Assembly (NCBI GenBank): GCA_012295275.1
Contig: CM022673.1
Coordinates: forward strand, 10,895,788-10,959,787
Direction of reading: 5' to 3'
DNA: 64,000 nt
Source: Chrysomallon squamiferum
Lineage: Eukaryota > Mollusca > Gastropoda > Neomphalida > Peltospiridae
In this document: positions 1 to 33,225 of the stretch, piece by piece
Position numbering within the stretch: position 1 is the stretch's first letter
Layout: every line of letters starts with the position of its first letter
Notes under the pieces: model-generated
What the model saw: only the letters and a program-made list of their open reading frames with translations
Database searches by the model: none
Told to the model about the DNA's origin: nothing
Made by a program: the position numbers and the translations under genes

Positions 1-2
1 GA

Positions 3-1595
3 AGAAACCAGTTTGTTCACAATTCAGTTATCAAAAAGTTACGAAGAAGTGAAAGAACCTGTAACAGACAGTTGTCTGAAGAAAACCCCAGCAGAACAAT
101 TCGCTCGTATCTTTGTAATGACTTGTATGTTGAAGATCTTGAAATGGTGGACGTATCAGATTATGTTGGATTTGTTCAGGAAGTAGACAGCAATAACCAT
201 AAACAAGATCGTTGTTCAGAATCTATAGAACTTTGTGAAATGTCATCAGATCAAATCACAAATATACCAAAGATCCTTGAAGAAAAGTATATCAGTGATA
301 TTAATCCATATGTACCATATATCTGGGAAGACAAAGTTACTAGTAATACTGCAGCCATTCCACATATGCCTTGTACTTTTGAAACTAAATTGACCAGTGA
401 TATTAATCCACATATACAACAAATCTGTTCAGATAAATGTACCAGTGATGTTATTCCACAATTACCAATTTCTTTGGAGGACAAATACACAGGTGATATT
501 AATCCACAAACACAACAAACCATAAGAAGCAAATGTACCCGTGATGCCATTCCACAAATGCTGCAAAGCTTTAATGTGGAGTTTAGTCATTGTAACAATA
601 CTAACTTGGATAGCAAGCAAGCAAGTGATGTTTGTTCAAGTCATTGGATGATTTCTAGTCAAGGAGATCTTGTACACAGTAAAGAAAATGTTTGTATGAG
701 TAATGATGACCTACATGGTCAGTCATTTAGAGAAAATGGTCATCTGGTGAACCCTGTTTCTACTGGTCAGCCAGACTTTGGAAATGGTCATCTAGAAAAT
801 GATGACCATCATGATCAAAGGGTTATCTTTCATTCACGTGGTCAGACAGAAGTGACCAGTGCAAAGTGTTATCCTGAAACATGCAACATTCATCAAGGAT
901 GCAGTGACACAAATGATACTCTGTTTGAAACCAGTTTTAGTAATCAACCAAAGGATATAGATTTTAATACACAAGCTATGGATTGTGATTCAAATTGTCA
1001 CCCATTGAACCTTGACTTCAATCATCAGCTTACATATCATGACTCAAATTGCCAAAAGAAATCCATTGATTCAAATTGCCAACTGAAATACCATGACTCA
1101 AATTGCCAACTGAAACACCATGACCCAAATTGCCAACTGAAACACCATGACTCAAATTACCAAACGAAACACCATGACTCAAATTGCCAACTGAAACACC
1201 TCGACTCAAATTACCAAACGAAACACCATGACTCATATTGCCAAATTAAACACCATGAATCAAATTACCAACTGAATCACCAAGATTCAGATTACCAAAT
1301 GAATCGCCACAGCTCAAACTGTCAACCAACAAGCCAGGACCTCAAGAGTCAACCAGATATTGGTAACAAACTGGTAACAACAGGGACACAAACTGATATT
1401 TCAGATTACTGTGTAATAAATACCCCTAAAAGCCAATACACTGAACAAGCAAAGCCACAGAAGTATCAGCTAGCATCATCCATATTTACTGATCCACACA
1501 GCAGAAAGAGCCAGCTGCTGGTAATTGGTGGGAAGATGTCAAAGAGTCATATACAGTCAAAACCAATTAGTTTATGGGTGGCTGAAATTTTTTGA
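3..1595 (+). CDS. 3'-terminal exon of an unidentified repeat-containing protein (partial)
   Basis: One open frame runs from the window's left edge to a TGA at 1593-1595, about 530 codons, so it continues upstream. I do not recognise the protein. It is polar and rich in Asp, His, Asn, Gln, Ser and Cys, with no signal peptide, membrane segment or known catalytic motif seen. It holds two internal repeat families: six units of about 16 residues (nt 285-578) and about fourteen 9-residue units (nt 957-1352). The most N-terminal visible part (nt 3-120) is basic, with an RRSER-type stretch. The TTG at 72 is only an internal codon of the frame. Most likely a lineage-specific, disordered, repeat-bearing C-terminus. 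The frame is well supported; the function is unknown. Confidence 0.7.
   Translation, partial: RNQFVHNSVIKKLRRSERTCNRQLSEENPSRTIRSYLCNDLYVEDLEMVDVSDYVGFVQEVDSNNHKQDRCSESIELCEMSSDQITNIPKILEEKYISDINPYVPYIWEDKVTSNTAAIPHMPCTFETKLTSDINPHIQQICSDKCTSDVIPQLPISLEDKYTGDINPQTQQTIRSKCTRDAIPQMLQSFNVEFSHCNNTNLDSKQASDVCSSHWMISSQGDLVHSKENVCMSNDDLHGQSFRENGHLVNPVSTGQPDFGNGHLENDDHHDQRVIFHSRGQTEVTSAKCYPETCNIHQGCSDTNDTLFETSFSNQPKDIDFNTQAMDCDSNCHPLNLDFNHQLTYHDSNCQKKSIDSNCQLKYHDSNCQLKHHDPNCQLKHHDSNYQTKHHDSNCQLKHLDSNYQTKHHDSYCQIKHHESNYQLNHQDSDYQMNRHSSNCQPTSQDLKSQPDIGNKLVTTGTQTDISDYCVINTPKSQYTEQAKPQKYQLASSIFTDPHSRKSQLLVIGGKMSKSHIQSKPISLWVAEIF
285..578 (+). repeat. Coding repeat, about 16 residues x 6
   Basis: Within the left-hand gene, six units each begin with Lys and carry a core like K-x-T-S-D-I-N-P or K-x-T-x-D-x-I-P. 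Five units are 16 residues and one is 18. Units with a DINP core alternate with units with an IP core, so the true period may be a 32-residue dimer. No known repeat family is recognised. Confidence 0.75.
957..1352 (+). repeat. Coding repeat, 9 residues (27 bp) x about 14
   Basis: The consensus residue unit is close to DSNCQLKHH. Copies in the middle (about 1041-1250) are nearly identical, and the flanking ones are diverged. Regular Cys and His spacing could bind metal, but that is inference. The 27-bp period also keeps the antisense strand open, giving a spurious reverse ORF. Confidence 0.8.
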
Positions 1596-2240
1596 ACATT
1601 GTTTTCAAAAATTAAAAACAAATCTGTTTAGAGAAGTTGGGTTTTTTAATGCCTTAAACCATTTTAAAAAATGTTTTAAGATTTTTTTTTTTTTTTTTTT
1701 TTTTTCATTATATTCATTCAAATCTGTGATATTTGTAGCATAAATTATTGTTGTTAGAATTGTTACTAATACAGATATTTTATGTACAAGTGCATGCTAG
1801 TGCATGTATTTATGCCTGTAATTTGCAAACCCATAATCGATGGTTTACAGATTTTGTTTTATTTATGTTGCTCAGGAAATGGTTTTTAACATTCATCGAT
1901 GCATAATAACATTTTTATTAAGTTTTTATATTAAGATTATGATATACTACATTTTGATTATTCATATCGTTGTGATTGTTTATTATGTAAAGCAGAAGAA
2001 GGTAAGACACACTCATGTCAAGGCTCTCGGCTATAGAGGTTCTGTTTTAGAAATTTTAACAAAAATGTTTATATAAAGTGCATGAAAAGTATGAGATAAA
2101 TACGTTATGTCCTTAATTAAAGGATAGTGTGAAAGGAGATGTTTGAGAAAGTAAAAAAAAAAAAAAAAAAAAAAAGTGACATAAAAAGTTGAACAAAATA
2201 TTTTAAAGGCCTTTTTTTTTTCATTTGTTGAATGCCAAAA

Positions 2241-2275
<35 letters not shown>

Positions 2276-4878
2276 GGTTATTAAAATTCTGGTTCTTGGA
2301 AGAAAATGATTGAAACGCCAATTCCTCATTCTATATTAATAACACAGGAGCCCAAGAGCCAAACATCATTCGTGTTGTAAATATTTAAATCTAGGCATAA
2401 AACAAGCAATTTACATTTTAAAACAGAATGTCTATATATAATATGGTAACTAAAATTGATATTACGGAAAACCATGATTGCATAATTCTCTCAATTATTT
2501 TGATCAAATCTTTGTTGACTGAACAACACCAGTTTTATATACAACTTCATCATTTTGTATTTTATAATTTTATTATTATTCTAAACTATTTATTACATAT
2601 TTTTTCACTCATTTTAAATTTATTTTGAGAAAAAAACCCACATATTTATTAATTTGATAATTACAAATAGCTTTGTAGTGAGAACCACCATCCATCATAG
2701 CTTCCATGAATACTGTGATTAGGGGCTTTTCAACAACAAACCAGCTAACAAACATTTATCATAAATGTTATTTTTTTTGCTAATTAATATAAATTTTGCT
2801 AGATTCTTTGGGGGTGATTATTCTTACAAATCAAAGTTTAAAATGTATGTTTTTCTTTAGGTACATCGGGAAACCATTCACATATAAACAGATTAAATAC
2901 ATAGGAATTCAAAGTGTTTTTAAATCTGTCATTATATGGCATTATGCCTATGGTTAACGACTACACAAATATGTATAGAACTTGTTAGAAACAAGCAAAG
3001 GGATATTATAAGATTTTTTATAAGCAGGAAAAACAAAAGCGTATTTTGTGTTGTGGTTTATTAATTTGCTTGTTGGTAAAACCATTTTTTGAAAGTAAAA
3101 TAAATTATTACAAATATTACAAATATTGCATAAATAAATCTTTAACCAGTGACTTTAAAATCCAGATATAAATATTTAAAATGGTTTAAATTTATTTCTG
3201 TTTCTTTGTGATTTTGTTAATGTTGTTATTATTAGTACTACTGTTATTTATTGGGTTTTTTAATTTATTTATTTAACTGTTGGTTTGTTAAGTTTTGTTT
3301 TGTTATTTTTAAATATAAAGTGATTGAACTATGAATATGAAACCAAAGTTTATCTTTAATATTATACAGATTGTATCCATTATCTAGATTTTATCTATTA
3401 TCTAGAAAATAATCTGCCTAAAGTCCAGTTTTATTTAAATATTTTGTATACATTTAATATTATTAATTCAAAATATACTTTTACCTGTAGTCACTTCCCC
3501 AACAGCTTTAAGTTGTAATTAAGGAAAAAAATAATTTACTTACATAGTATCTGAACAAATTACATTTTTAGTTAAATTATTTACTTTTGATTTAGATTTT
3601 ACATACAACTTCAATTTTGTCTAGGACTTAAAATAAGTAGTTTGAATTAAGGGACACAGTATTTTTTTTTAAATTTAGTGTTTTTAATTAGTGGCAACAA
3701 AAATTATCTGGGTGATGAAAATGAATTATTCTGTTTGTGTGACAAATACGCTTCTAAAACAAAATATGCAGTGTTAAAGAAACAATATACATTTACCTCA
3801 GTTGAATGATCCGCATTAAAGTAAAAGAAAAAAAATGGTTTTAGCTGTTATGTTGTAATTTATAGAAGAGTTTTAATTTTATTTTTCAAAAGTTATTTGA
3901 CAATAAAATATTTTATATTCATGAAATGTTTTTATTATATATTTATTTTTAAGATCTCTTTGTGAAAACAAATCCATAAAAAAAAAAATAATAATAATAA
4001 TAATTTACCAAACAAAAAATACAGTTAAATTATTATTTTATTTGATTTACACTTAACATTCTTGAACACTTGTGTAACAACTTTATTAAGTAACAAACAC
4101 ATTTGATTCCATATCACAAAGACAATTCACATCCTTCCAATGTGAAAAAATACAGAAACTGTTTTGTTTTAAAATACAAACAAGTAGATAAATAAATATT
4201 TTTAGAAGAATTTATTGGTCTTTTTCTAAAATATATAAACATTGATTATCAAATGGACCAGAATGGGCTGTTAGAAGAGGATTATAGAATTATTATTTTT
4301 TTGAATATTGTTAATATTAAATAACATTGTTGAGTATACTGGACCAAATGTTTCACCATAGTTTATGTTCTTAGAATTATTGCAATTTACTTTCAGAAAT
4401 TTTTTAACAAAAAATTATATATACATATAACTCAACCCTTGTAGACAGATTTAAAAAGAACATTTTCTTAGAACTGTTCTCAAATCTTTTAATTTTTATT
4501 TTATTTTATTTTTATTATTTTTTTTTTTAAAACAACAACAACAACAAAAAAAGAACACTGAAATGAATGATCTCACTAAATTCCAATATTTTCAGAACTG
4601 TTCACGAGTCATTTCATAACTGTCAAATTATTCTGCAAAAGATCCATTATGCAATGAAAAATTTCACAAATATCTGAAATTTTGTGAAGCAGGTCGAATC
4701 TTCATTTCACAAAGTATCTGAAATTTTCTTAACCACTATTAAATCATCATTTCACAAATATCTTAACTTTTCTTAACCACTATTGAATCATCATTTCACA
4801 AATATCTGAAATTTTCTTAACCACTATTGAATCATCATTTCACCAATAACTGAAATTTTCTTAACCACTGTTGACTCA
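1596..4878. other. Tail-to-tail intergenic region / 3' UTRs
   Basis: Lies between the stop codon of the left-hand + strand gene and the stop codon of - strand VPS41. It should contain both 3' UTRs. It is AT-rich with T tracts near 1682-1705 and 2241-2272 and several AATAAA-like words on both strands (for example near 3903 on +). No convincing ORF or RNA gene seen. The right end holds the stop-codon-derived array described separately. Confidence 0.6.

Positions 4879-4890
<12 letters not shown>
4661..4890 (-). repeat. 44-46 bp array derived from the VPS41 stop-codon region
   Basis: About five non-coding copies of a 44-46 bp unit follow the VPS41 stop codon in its 3' UTR. The unit contains, on the minus strand, the last coding bases and stop (TTTGTGAAATGATGA) and then AT-rich sequence ending near TTTCAGATA. 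The copy nearest the CDS overlaps the real stop codon at 4879-4881. Confidence 0.75.
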
Positions 4891-24877
<19,987 letters not shown>

Positions 24878-24885
24878 TTTGTCTA

Positions 24886-24895
24886 GTCACATGAC
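24886..24895 (-). promoter_or_regulatory. CLEAR-like E-box just upstream of the VPS41 start codon
   Basis: GTCACATGAC lies eight bases upstream of the ATG. It differs by one base from the CLEAR palindrome GTCACGTGAC bound by TFEB/MITF/TFE3, and contains the MITF-type TCATGTG word on the minus strand. The start itself reads AAAATGGCT, which contains a YY1-like core. Because VPS41 is a lysosomal tethering factor, regulation through the lysosomal CLEAR network is plausible, but not shown. Confidence 0.35.
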
Positions 24896-25104
24896 TTTTA
24901 AGGATCAAACTCGGCTAAATCCGGTCTCCAGATAGAAAATAGTTCGACTATAAATAAAGATGATAATAATATTTATTATTATTATTAATCCAAATAAAGT
25001 TGATTGCTAATGTATTTGATTGATATATATGTATATTATACATATAATGTAAAAGCAAAAATAATATGAATACGTAATACTTTTTACTTGTTTTTTCACT
25101 AGTT

Positions 25105-25147
<43 letters not shown>

Positions 25148-25364
25148 CTATTTATTTGTTTATTTTCTAACGGAAGGCTAATCTTTTTGCCATGCAAAAT
25201 AAGCAAATTATTAAATAAAGTTTGATTCCCCCACCTTAAATAAGTTACTGAATACTGTCATACGGGTATTTATTTATTTATTAATTTGTTCGTTTTTGTT
25301 TTTATGAAAGACAATTCAGTGTGCGAGCAAAATGAATTATTCTTGAATTGTTAATAATTTATAA

Positions 25365-25406
<42 letters not shown>

Positions 25407-26294
25407 TAATATATCTGAAGAAACTGATATGATCCGGTTACTAAAATAATAAATAAATTAATATTTAACCCAACTTTTCAATGAAATCCAGTAAAGTTAA
25501 ATATAATTTTTAAACTAATTGATTATAATGTTTTTATTTATTTAATTTTTTTACGTACTGATAATTATGTCCCTTTTTCAGAAATCTTAAGTTAAATTTA
25601 GGTTCAGTAATGACACTTTTCGTCGATATTAGTTATAAATTAGATAATAAATTTAATGTATTTATTATTTCAGATAATAAAATATATCTTTTTAAATCCA
25701 TTCACCACCGATATAATTAAGTTTAAAAGAAATAAAATCATATAAAATAAATCCACAGACCCATACACATGCAAACGTGACAAATATAAAAAAGAAAATT
25801 TTTTTTTGAAAATTATAGTTTTCTTAAAATTACTTTATTATACATTTTCAAATGTTTATTAATTTTTGTTAATTATTTATTTATTTATTTATTCATTACT
25901 ACTAATTACAATATTAACTTTTTTATTCAACTTAAAACATTAAGCGATAACAATATACAAAACTGACAAAATCTCAAGATACCTATTTTGTTTGTTTGTT
26001 GTTGTTGTTGCTTTTTTGTTTTTTTTTATATATATTAGTATAGTGTTCATGGCCTAAGTTCCTTATTTAAACTGGTTTAGTAATTACAACAAACAAAGCA
26101 GTTATAACAAACAAACCTGACTTATCACATAACCAAAACATAATCAAAATATACTGAAACTTTTTTATATATATATATTTTTTATTATTTATTTTATTTT
26201 TTATTTTTATTTTATTTATTTATTTTATTTTTATTTTTTTTTTTTTTATTTTATTTTTTTTATTTATTTTTTTTTTTTTTTATTATTATTATTA

Positions 26295-26327
<33 letters not shown>

Positions 26328-26339
26328 CACCTTTGAAAG

Positions 26340-26550
26340 TGGCTTACTTAGATTAGGATGACAATGGAAGTAATACTGTAATACTGCCTGGGGCGTTTGC
26401 CTGCTGTACGGGAGATAACCGCGTTCTTTTCGCGTGCCGAAAAGCAAAAAAACCCACATCTAGCAGCAGGTGCCCGTTAGGAACTAAAAATAGAATAACC
26501 GGACGCCATTTGTGAACCTTTGTTCGCTTGGTCAAACTTGAAGCTAGGTA
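26340..26550 (+). promoter_or_regulatory. CpG-bearing complex island, candidate promoter or 5' exon
   Basis: A sharp island of mixed base composition with several CpGs (ACCGCG, TTCGCGTGCCG, CCGGACGCC) amid T-rich sequence. It contains a MEF2-type word CTAAAAATAG (26484-26493) and a CAGGTG E-box (26467-26472), and ends with GAAGCTAG|GTAGGT, a good donor on the plus strand near 26545. It may be the first non-coding exon and promoter of POU6, or an enhancer. The short minus-strand ORF through it resembles no known protein. Confidence 0.35.
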
Positions 26551-28758
26551 GGTGGGATATCTTATATTTATTTATGGCGAATTAACATTAACATAATTTA
26601 TTAAAATGATCGCGGACCTAAAAGCACTGTCAATGGTAGTTCAGAAAGAGATGCCATGTATTTTAGAAGTCATTGTTACATATTTCGATCGCATTTGATT
26701 CCCAAAAATTGTAAAATTCATTGAAAGTTCTTTGAAAAATAGTTTCATATTTTCTAAGATTAGGTAAGTTATGTTGTATGCAAATTACAATAATTTAAAA
26801 TTATCATAATTTATTTGGAGAAAAATTATAATTTATGTGTGCATAACCAAAGTTTAAAAAAAGACGCAAAAGCCCACATAAACTGACAGGCATTTAAAAA
26901 AAAAAAAAAAGTCAGATGTATGCGCAGAATATATTCTTCTTTTTAATAGGTCACCAAACAAAATTGTAAATGTATATTTAATAAATAAAAATAATTAATC
27001 CAATAAAATATAGAGGCCAAATATGAGAGTACTAAAAGATATTAAAAATTCAAACTTTTCTTATACTGCAAATTATCAAACATTAAATATTTGAAAATGT
27101 AAATTATAATACACGTCATTTTATTTTATTAACTTCGTAATGAATAGAAAGAAATACTGAAATATGCTAATTTGTTTGTTAAAAATTAGTATTATTATTA
27201 TTATATCCTTATGTTTCAATTTATACAACCTGTGGGTATTGTGGAATGAATTTAAATTTATCTGTCTTTTATTTACATTTTTACTGGGTTTTTTTTTTCA
27301 CAAAATTCAGTCCACATATATAGTCAGTTATAAAAAATCTTACATAATGTTTTTCATTAAAAAAAAGAAAAAGAAAAGAGTAATAATTAATATAATATTT
27401 ATTCCAGATAACTTTTTGAACCTGCAGTCACATAAACAATTTTATTTAATTATTGTGCATATATCTATAGCTTCAGTAAAAAGAAATGTTAATTTTTTAT
27501 CACTATGTATTATTTTATTTTTCTCTTGAAACAGAAATTGGGTTTTGTTTTGTTTATTTATTGATTTATTTATTGATTTATTTTATGGTTATAGCTGTTG
27601 TTTTCTTTGTGTCTTTTAAAATTTCATTCATGTTTTAAATCTGGTATTTAAAAATTGTTATCAATTTATGTAAGTCTTAATAAATAAGAATTAATGATTT
27701 ATTAACTTGACTTTACAATATTTATTTATTTATTTATTTATTTATTATTGTTATTATTATTATTTTAAATGAAGAAACACTTTCATTAATTTGTAATTAG
27801 CAGATATTCTTTGTAAAAATAAAATGCTTATTAGATATTAAATAGCCACCAAATAAATTAATAAAATAAAAATAAAAATTTCATTTATTTACTATACTTA
27901 CTTTCATTTATCAGATCTGGATAAACGTCTTTTATTTTATTTTTTATTATTATTTTTTTTAATTATTTTGCTTTTTACATTTTTAAGTTTTGAAGTTTTG
28001 ATAACTTTATAACTAAGATCTTAACAGTTTTTTATATTAGATTTTACTCAGTTTATTGTTATTATTGTTATTATGTTATTATTATTTTTATTATTATTAA
28101 TTTTTATTTCTTGGTGGGTTTTTTTGTTGTTTTTATTTTTTATGTATTTTTTTATATATTTTTTTTAATTATTTTTTTATTATCTTTTTTTTTAAAGAAA
28201 ATAAACTATGTGTTAAATTTCATTTGGAAATATTTTAATAATGAGATCTAGTTATTTGTAAATCACTAAATTAATTGATTATTAACCTGAAATTAATGAA
28301 AAAAAAAAATCTTCATATATTTAATAGGAGTATTTGTGTGCATGCATGTGAGAAAAGAATGAGAGAGAAAGAGTTGGAATGTATTTGAAAATATTTGAGT
28401 ACTAGAAAGAACTTTGCGATGATATAATATATGTATGAGTGAATTAGAATATGTCTGTGTGTGCATTTATACACAAGATGGCTCACAAGTAACAGGACAG
28501 TGTATAATTAAGAAAAATATTTTTTCATTTTCATTTGAAAACATATTTAGAAATGGTTTACAAGATATTTAATACTATAGTTTTATTTACAAATGATACT
28601 CAAAGTGATTGTTAGCATGGACCGTTTTCATTTTGCATTACCTTTTTTGTTATCTTTATTTCAGGCTTTTTATTTTTATGTGTGTTTAGTAACCAAAATA
28701 AAAACACCTGGCAGTAAATGTTTGTGGATAGAACAAACAAAAAATACCCAAAATACCC

Positions 28759-28761
<3 letters not shown>

Positions 28762-28808
<47 letters not shown>

Positions 28809-28811
28809 TAC

Positions 28812-28847
<36 letters not shown>

Positions 28848-28848
28848 T
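28762..28848. repeat. (CA)n microsatellite
   Basis: Two CA runs separated by a short AAACATACACACACATATA interruption. Confidence 0.95.
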
Positions 28849-29752
28849 TTCTCTAATACTCTCACATGTATATAGTAATAGTTCTTTTTATTTATTTATA
28901 TGTACACATACCCAAACTTGTTATTATTATTTATATTTTTAATCTTTCTTGTTTTGAACTTTTTGAAATTATTGTAAGGTGTTGCTTCTGACTACTAAAT
29001 CATATTGATTTTATTTCAAAATGTCTTTCAGAACAGAAAATCATTTTAAAAGGCTGTCAGTACACATGGATATTGTACTTTTTTCTCTAAAGTATTTCTT
29101 GAAAACTATAACAAAAATCAGCTACAGTGAATTTTATGTTTAATGTTTAGTTTCAGGTTTCAAAATAAAATAACATTATTTTTATCTAGAAGATCCAGTG
29201 AGTTCAAGGTATTGTCATCCCATAATACAGAATATATGAAAATGAATTTTATTTTTATTTTATTCATTATTCTTTTATAGATTCCAGTATGCATTATAGG
29301 TGGAACCTGTAACAAAAATTAAATGATAAATTAAAAGATTTTTTAAAATTTTCTGATATATGCAATGAATGTGAAACATTCTATATTTTGAACATAATTT
29401 TCACATGAAAGATTTCTATATTTGATGTTTCATATTATAAAAAGAAGCAGATGTCTTTTGCATAGTGTGCTTCTTGATATTTGATGCCATTATCTATCAA
29501 TCTTGTATAAGACATCAGTCAGGCAAAAAATACGTTTATTTATCATTGAGTATGAGAGTTGATTCATTGATGTATGAATCTGTGTTGCCTAGATGTGGGG
29601 GTGGGATTTATTTATGTTTGTTTACTTAACATTTAACCCAGCGTTATAATCAGTGAACAGAACAGAATGTATTTTAAATTTACATTAACACACTTCTGTA
29701 ACGCCTTTAGCATTTTTTTTTTTTAATTTTTATTATTACTTTTTATTTCTTT

Positions 29753-29787
<35 letters not shown>

Positions 29788-31407
29788 ATATTTATTTATT
29801 TTATTTAATCGTATTTTATTTTATTTTATTTTTTTTTTTATTCATGCTAAAGAGAACAAACTGAAGAACATGTGTCTTGTGTACACAAACAAGAAACTTG
29901 TGTTGTGTCTAAGTTTATGTTAGCATTAGTATCTTAAAGTCAGTGTGATTAGTTAGAGGGATAAAATAATATAATATATACCTTTCATGTTAGCTTAAGT
30001 TAGCTGTGTTACCAGTATTTGATTTTCTGATTAATTTTAAAACCTTTGGGATGAGTATATATTTACAACAAGGTTTGTTATTACTCAAAAATAGAAATTG
30101 ATTGTATATTAGATAAAACAAGATTGATTTACAGTGCATGCAGTAAATAATAATGATAAAAACTGAAATTATTTATTATAATTTATTATTCATATATTTA
30201 TGACTATATTGGTTTATAAAATCACTGAGACATATTTTAAAATAAACAAGAATGATGCATTCTGTTTTCATTTTAACTGATATGATTCATTGGTTACTTT
30301 CTTAATTAGAAAGCTATAGTTATTGTGTGGGTTAAGGATGGCACCTATAATATAAATTAAAAGACTGAAATTTGCTTTATTAATTTATCTGACAAATTTC
30401 AGAAGACTGAAGAGGTAGTGATATCGTAATAATTTACTCAGTCTGTGGTGCATTTTTTCATTCCGATTTATTAAATAGTAGAATCACAGAAAACAAAATA
30501 TTATCCCCTATGAATCCTCAGTTGTTTGTTATTTAAGTGTTATACTTTATTATTAATAAATAGTGGTTGCTAATTTTAACTAACCTTGATTAAATAACCA
30601 TTGGTACATTGTCATTAGTCTTAGAGTTGAGCAACATTTAACTGTTTATGAGTTCCAAAATATCTACATAAGCTGGTGCAAGAGTAAATAGGGAATGCTC
30701 CTTAAAATAGGATTTATTTGTGAAAGTCTCATTTAGAATTCCTTTTCAGTTTGTTAGAGGACATCTTTAAGAATTCAAACTGACTACTTAAGCAAAAATA
30801 TTTGGAAATGTGCTAATCCATGCTAATTAAAGATTTAATTATTACAAAAAGGTCCATCTTTGAAACCAGATGTTAAATATACTGCATGGTCCCCAATTCA
30901 GAATGACCACTTTAAGAAAAGAAGAGAAAAAACCTGAAAAAAAGTATAGTAAAAGATAGCTTATTATTAATAGAATTTATTATTTCTGTATATTTAAATT
31001 CATTTTCTTAAATTAATTATAGCTGTAATTATATTCACTTACAGCCCCCTTTTTAAATTAATATCTTATTTATAAAACTTGTCTGCTTTTTACGATTACT
31101 TACATCACTTCTGAGATAGTAAAAATCAATTACTATACATATTGATTTGACATTAACTTCCACAACCTTAATTTCTATAAACAATTTTTATTATAATGTA
31201 TTATCTATAATTACATTCATTAAGGATTTTTGCTTCTTCTTTTTCTTATTTGACCTAAAACTGCCTACAGTTTATACTGTTTCATTTGCTATTAGGAAAA
31301 AACCAATAATCATTTTGCACAAAACACCGAAACCAAGACACTTTAATTATATCGCTGAAAAGAAAGATAAACATCATTTTCATTATAATTCTCACTGGCT
31401 AGATCCT

Positions 31408-31421
31408 GTTGCCATGGCAAA
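31408..31421. promoter_or_regulatory. RFX X-box-like palindrome 1
   Basis: GTTGCCATGGCAAA matches the RFX X-box palindrome (GTTGCC-AT-GGCAAC) at 13 of 14 positions. It sits in a stretch of unusually complex sequence between VPS41 and POU6. Confidence 0.4.
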
Positions 31422-31908
31422 GTAATTTTGGCCATACTCATAAAAAGCCAGTATTGATTTCTGTTTTCTGCATAATGTCATCTGCATTGCTGAATCCCTC
31501 TGTAAAAGATGTTTTGAGTGGATTGTTCGGACTATGTCTCACTGAAAGGAAAAAGAATCTAGCGTGAAAAACATGAATATCAGATATATATTAATTTCAC
31601 ATGTAATCTTTTTATCATGCTAAATTGTCCTTCAGTTTCAGTGACCTTAAACTGATGGTGTAGGCATTGATTGTATTTCACTATCAGGCTATGTTTATGA
31701 TCATTATGTTTGTATAAGTGTCTTTGGGGGGGGGGGTAATTCTGTAAATGTTTTATTTTTTAAATTGTTCTTTATATGTATGCATGCATGTGTGCATGTG
31801 TGTGTTTGTATATCTATATAGACACACACACACACACACACACACAGAAGAAATTCTAACTTTGTCTGATGTTTTTTATCTGATACATAATGCATTAGAA
31901 ATGCTATT

Positions 31909-31951
<43 letters not shown>

Positions 31952-32822
31952 TTGTTGTTGTTGTTGTTATTACAGAAGTGTTATTACTAAAATTTGTATG
32001 TGTGTTTTGGACCCAATTTTTTATTTTGTTCACTATTTAAATTTGTAAATATATTCTCATTTAAGAAATATTAATTATATTACACACCCAAATGAAATAA
32101 TCATCATTATTCATGTTTCCTGTTTAACTAACAAATACCAGAAAGCTAAAGTTGAGTTAGAATGACTCAACAAATATAAATAATTTTTTTTTATAAATAA
32201 ATAAATAATCAAATTAAATTAAAAAATAATATATTTAAAATAATAATTTCAAAACTGGAGAACTAAATCTGCAACATATATATATATATATAATATTGAC
32301 ACAGGCATACTCAAAGAAAGGGAGAGAGGGGTACATCCAAATAGATATCTACTGTAAATTAATCATAGACATAAACAATCTTTCAGCATTAATTTTTTAC
32401 ATTAATCCTGTCTGTAAATAAAGTTAGTAACTGATATTAGACAGTCATTCAGAAGTGTTTTATGTTAATGTATGTTTCATGTTTAGTTTCAGAATGTTTA
32501 CGCAAAGATACAAAAAAAAGAAAAAAGTAGAAAAAATATCTGTTACAAACATGCACAAGCACTTTGGTACACACGAGTACAGATATATGAAAACAATGTG
32601 AAAAGCTATTATTACAGAAATATAAATGTTTACGTCAAATAATCTTACTAATGAGAACATTTAAATTATTTTTGTAACGATATTAAAAATAATGTAATTA
32701 TTTTATTTAATACTAAATTATAATTATTTATAATTATTTTAATTTTATGTCATTTTGTTTTCTTTTTATTATTATTATTTTTGTTGTTGTTGTTGTTGCT
32801 TTTTATTATGAAAGTAAATAGC

Positions 32823-32867
<45 letters not shown>

Positions 32868-33225
32868 ATGTGATGTATATATGTGGCAGTTTTTAATTCT
32901 GCTGGTTTGAAATGAAATATCTCAAAAAATGTATCAAGAACATGTTATTTTGTGATTTAATTTGATTATATATATAATTAAATAAATATATATATTGTGT
33001 ATATATATGTACAAGGGTGTGTGTGTGGGTGTGCATGTATATGTGTGTATATATTCCATAGTTTTTTTTCTGTTTTTTAATTATTACTTTTTCACTGTTT
33101 CTCTTTTTTTTTTTTTTTAATGTTAAGAAAAAGAAATCAGATAATGTATATAAGTCACACATATAAAACATTTCAGAAAATGAGTCCAGCAAAGGATTAT
33201 ATGGTTTATTGATTTTTTTTTCTCT

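Noticed and set aside
1030-1236. Minus-strand ORF with an HGVSFGNLS-type repeat
   Set aside because: It is the antisense of the 27-bp coding repeat in the left-hand gene; a multiple-of-three repeat keeps both strands open.
26353-26535. 60-residue minus-strand ORF in the CpG-bearing island
   Set aside because: No recognisable motif; the region is better explained as promoter or non-coding exon.
28593-28942. Thr/His and Cys/Val repeat ORFs over CA/GT runs (also near 46348-46710 and 54056-54316)
   Set aside because: Translations of CA/GT microsatellites.
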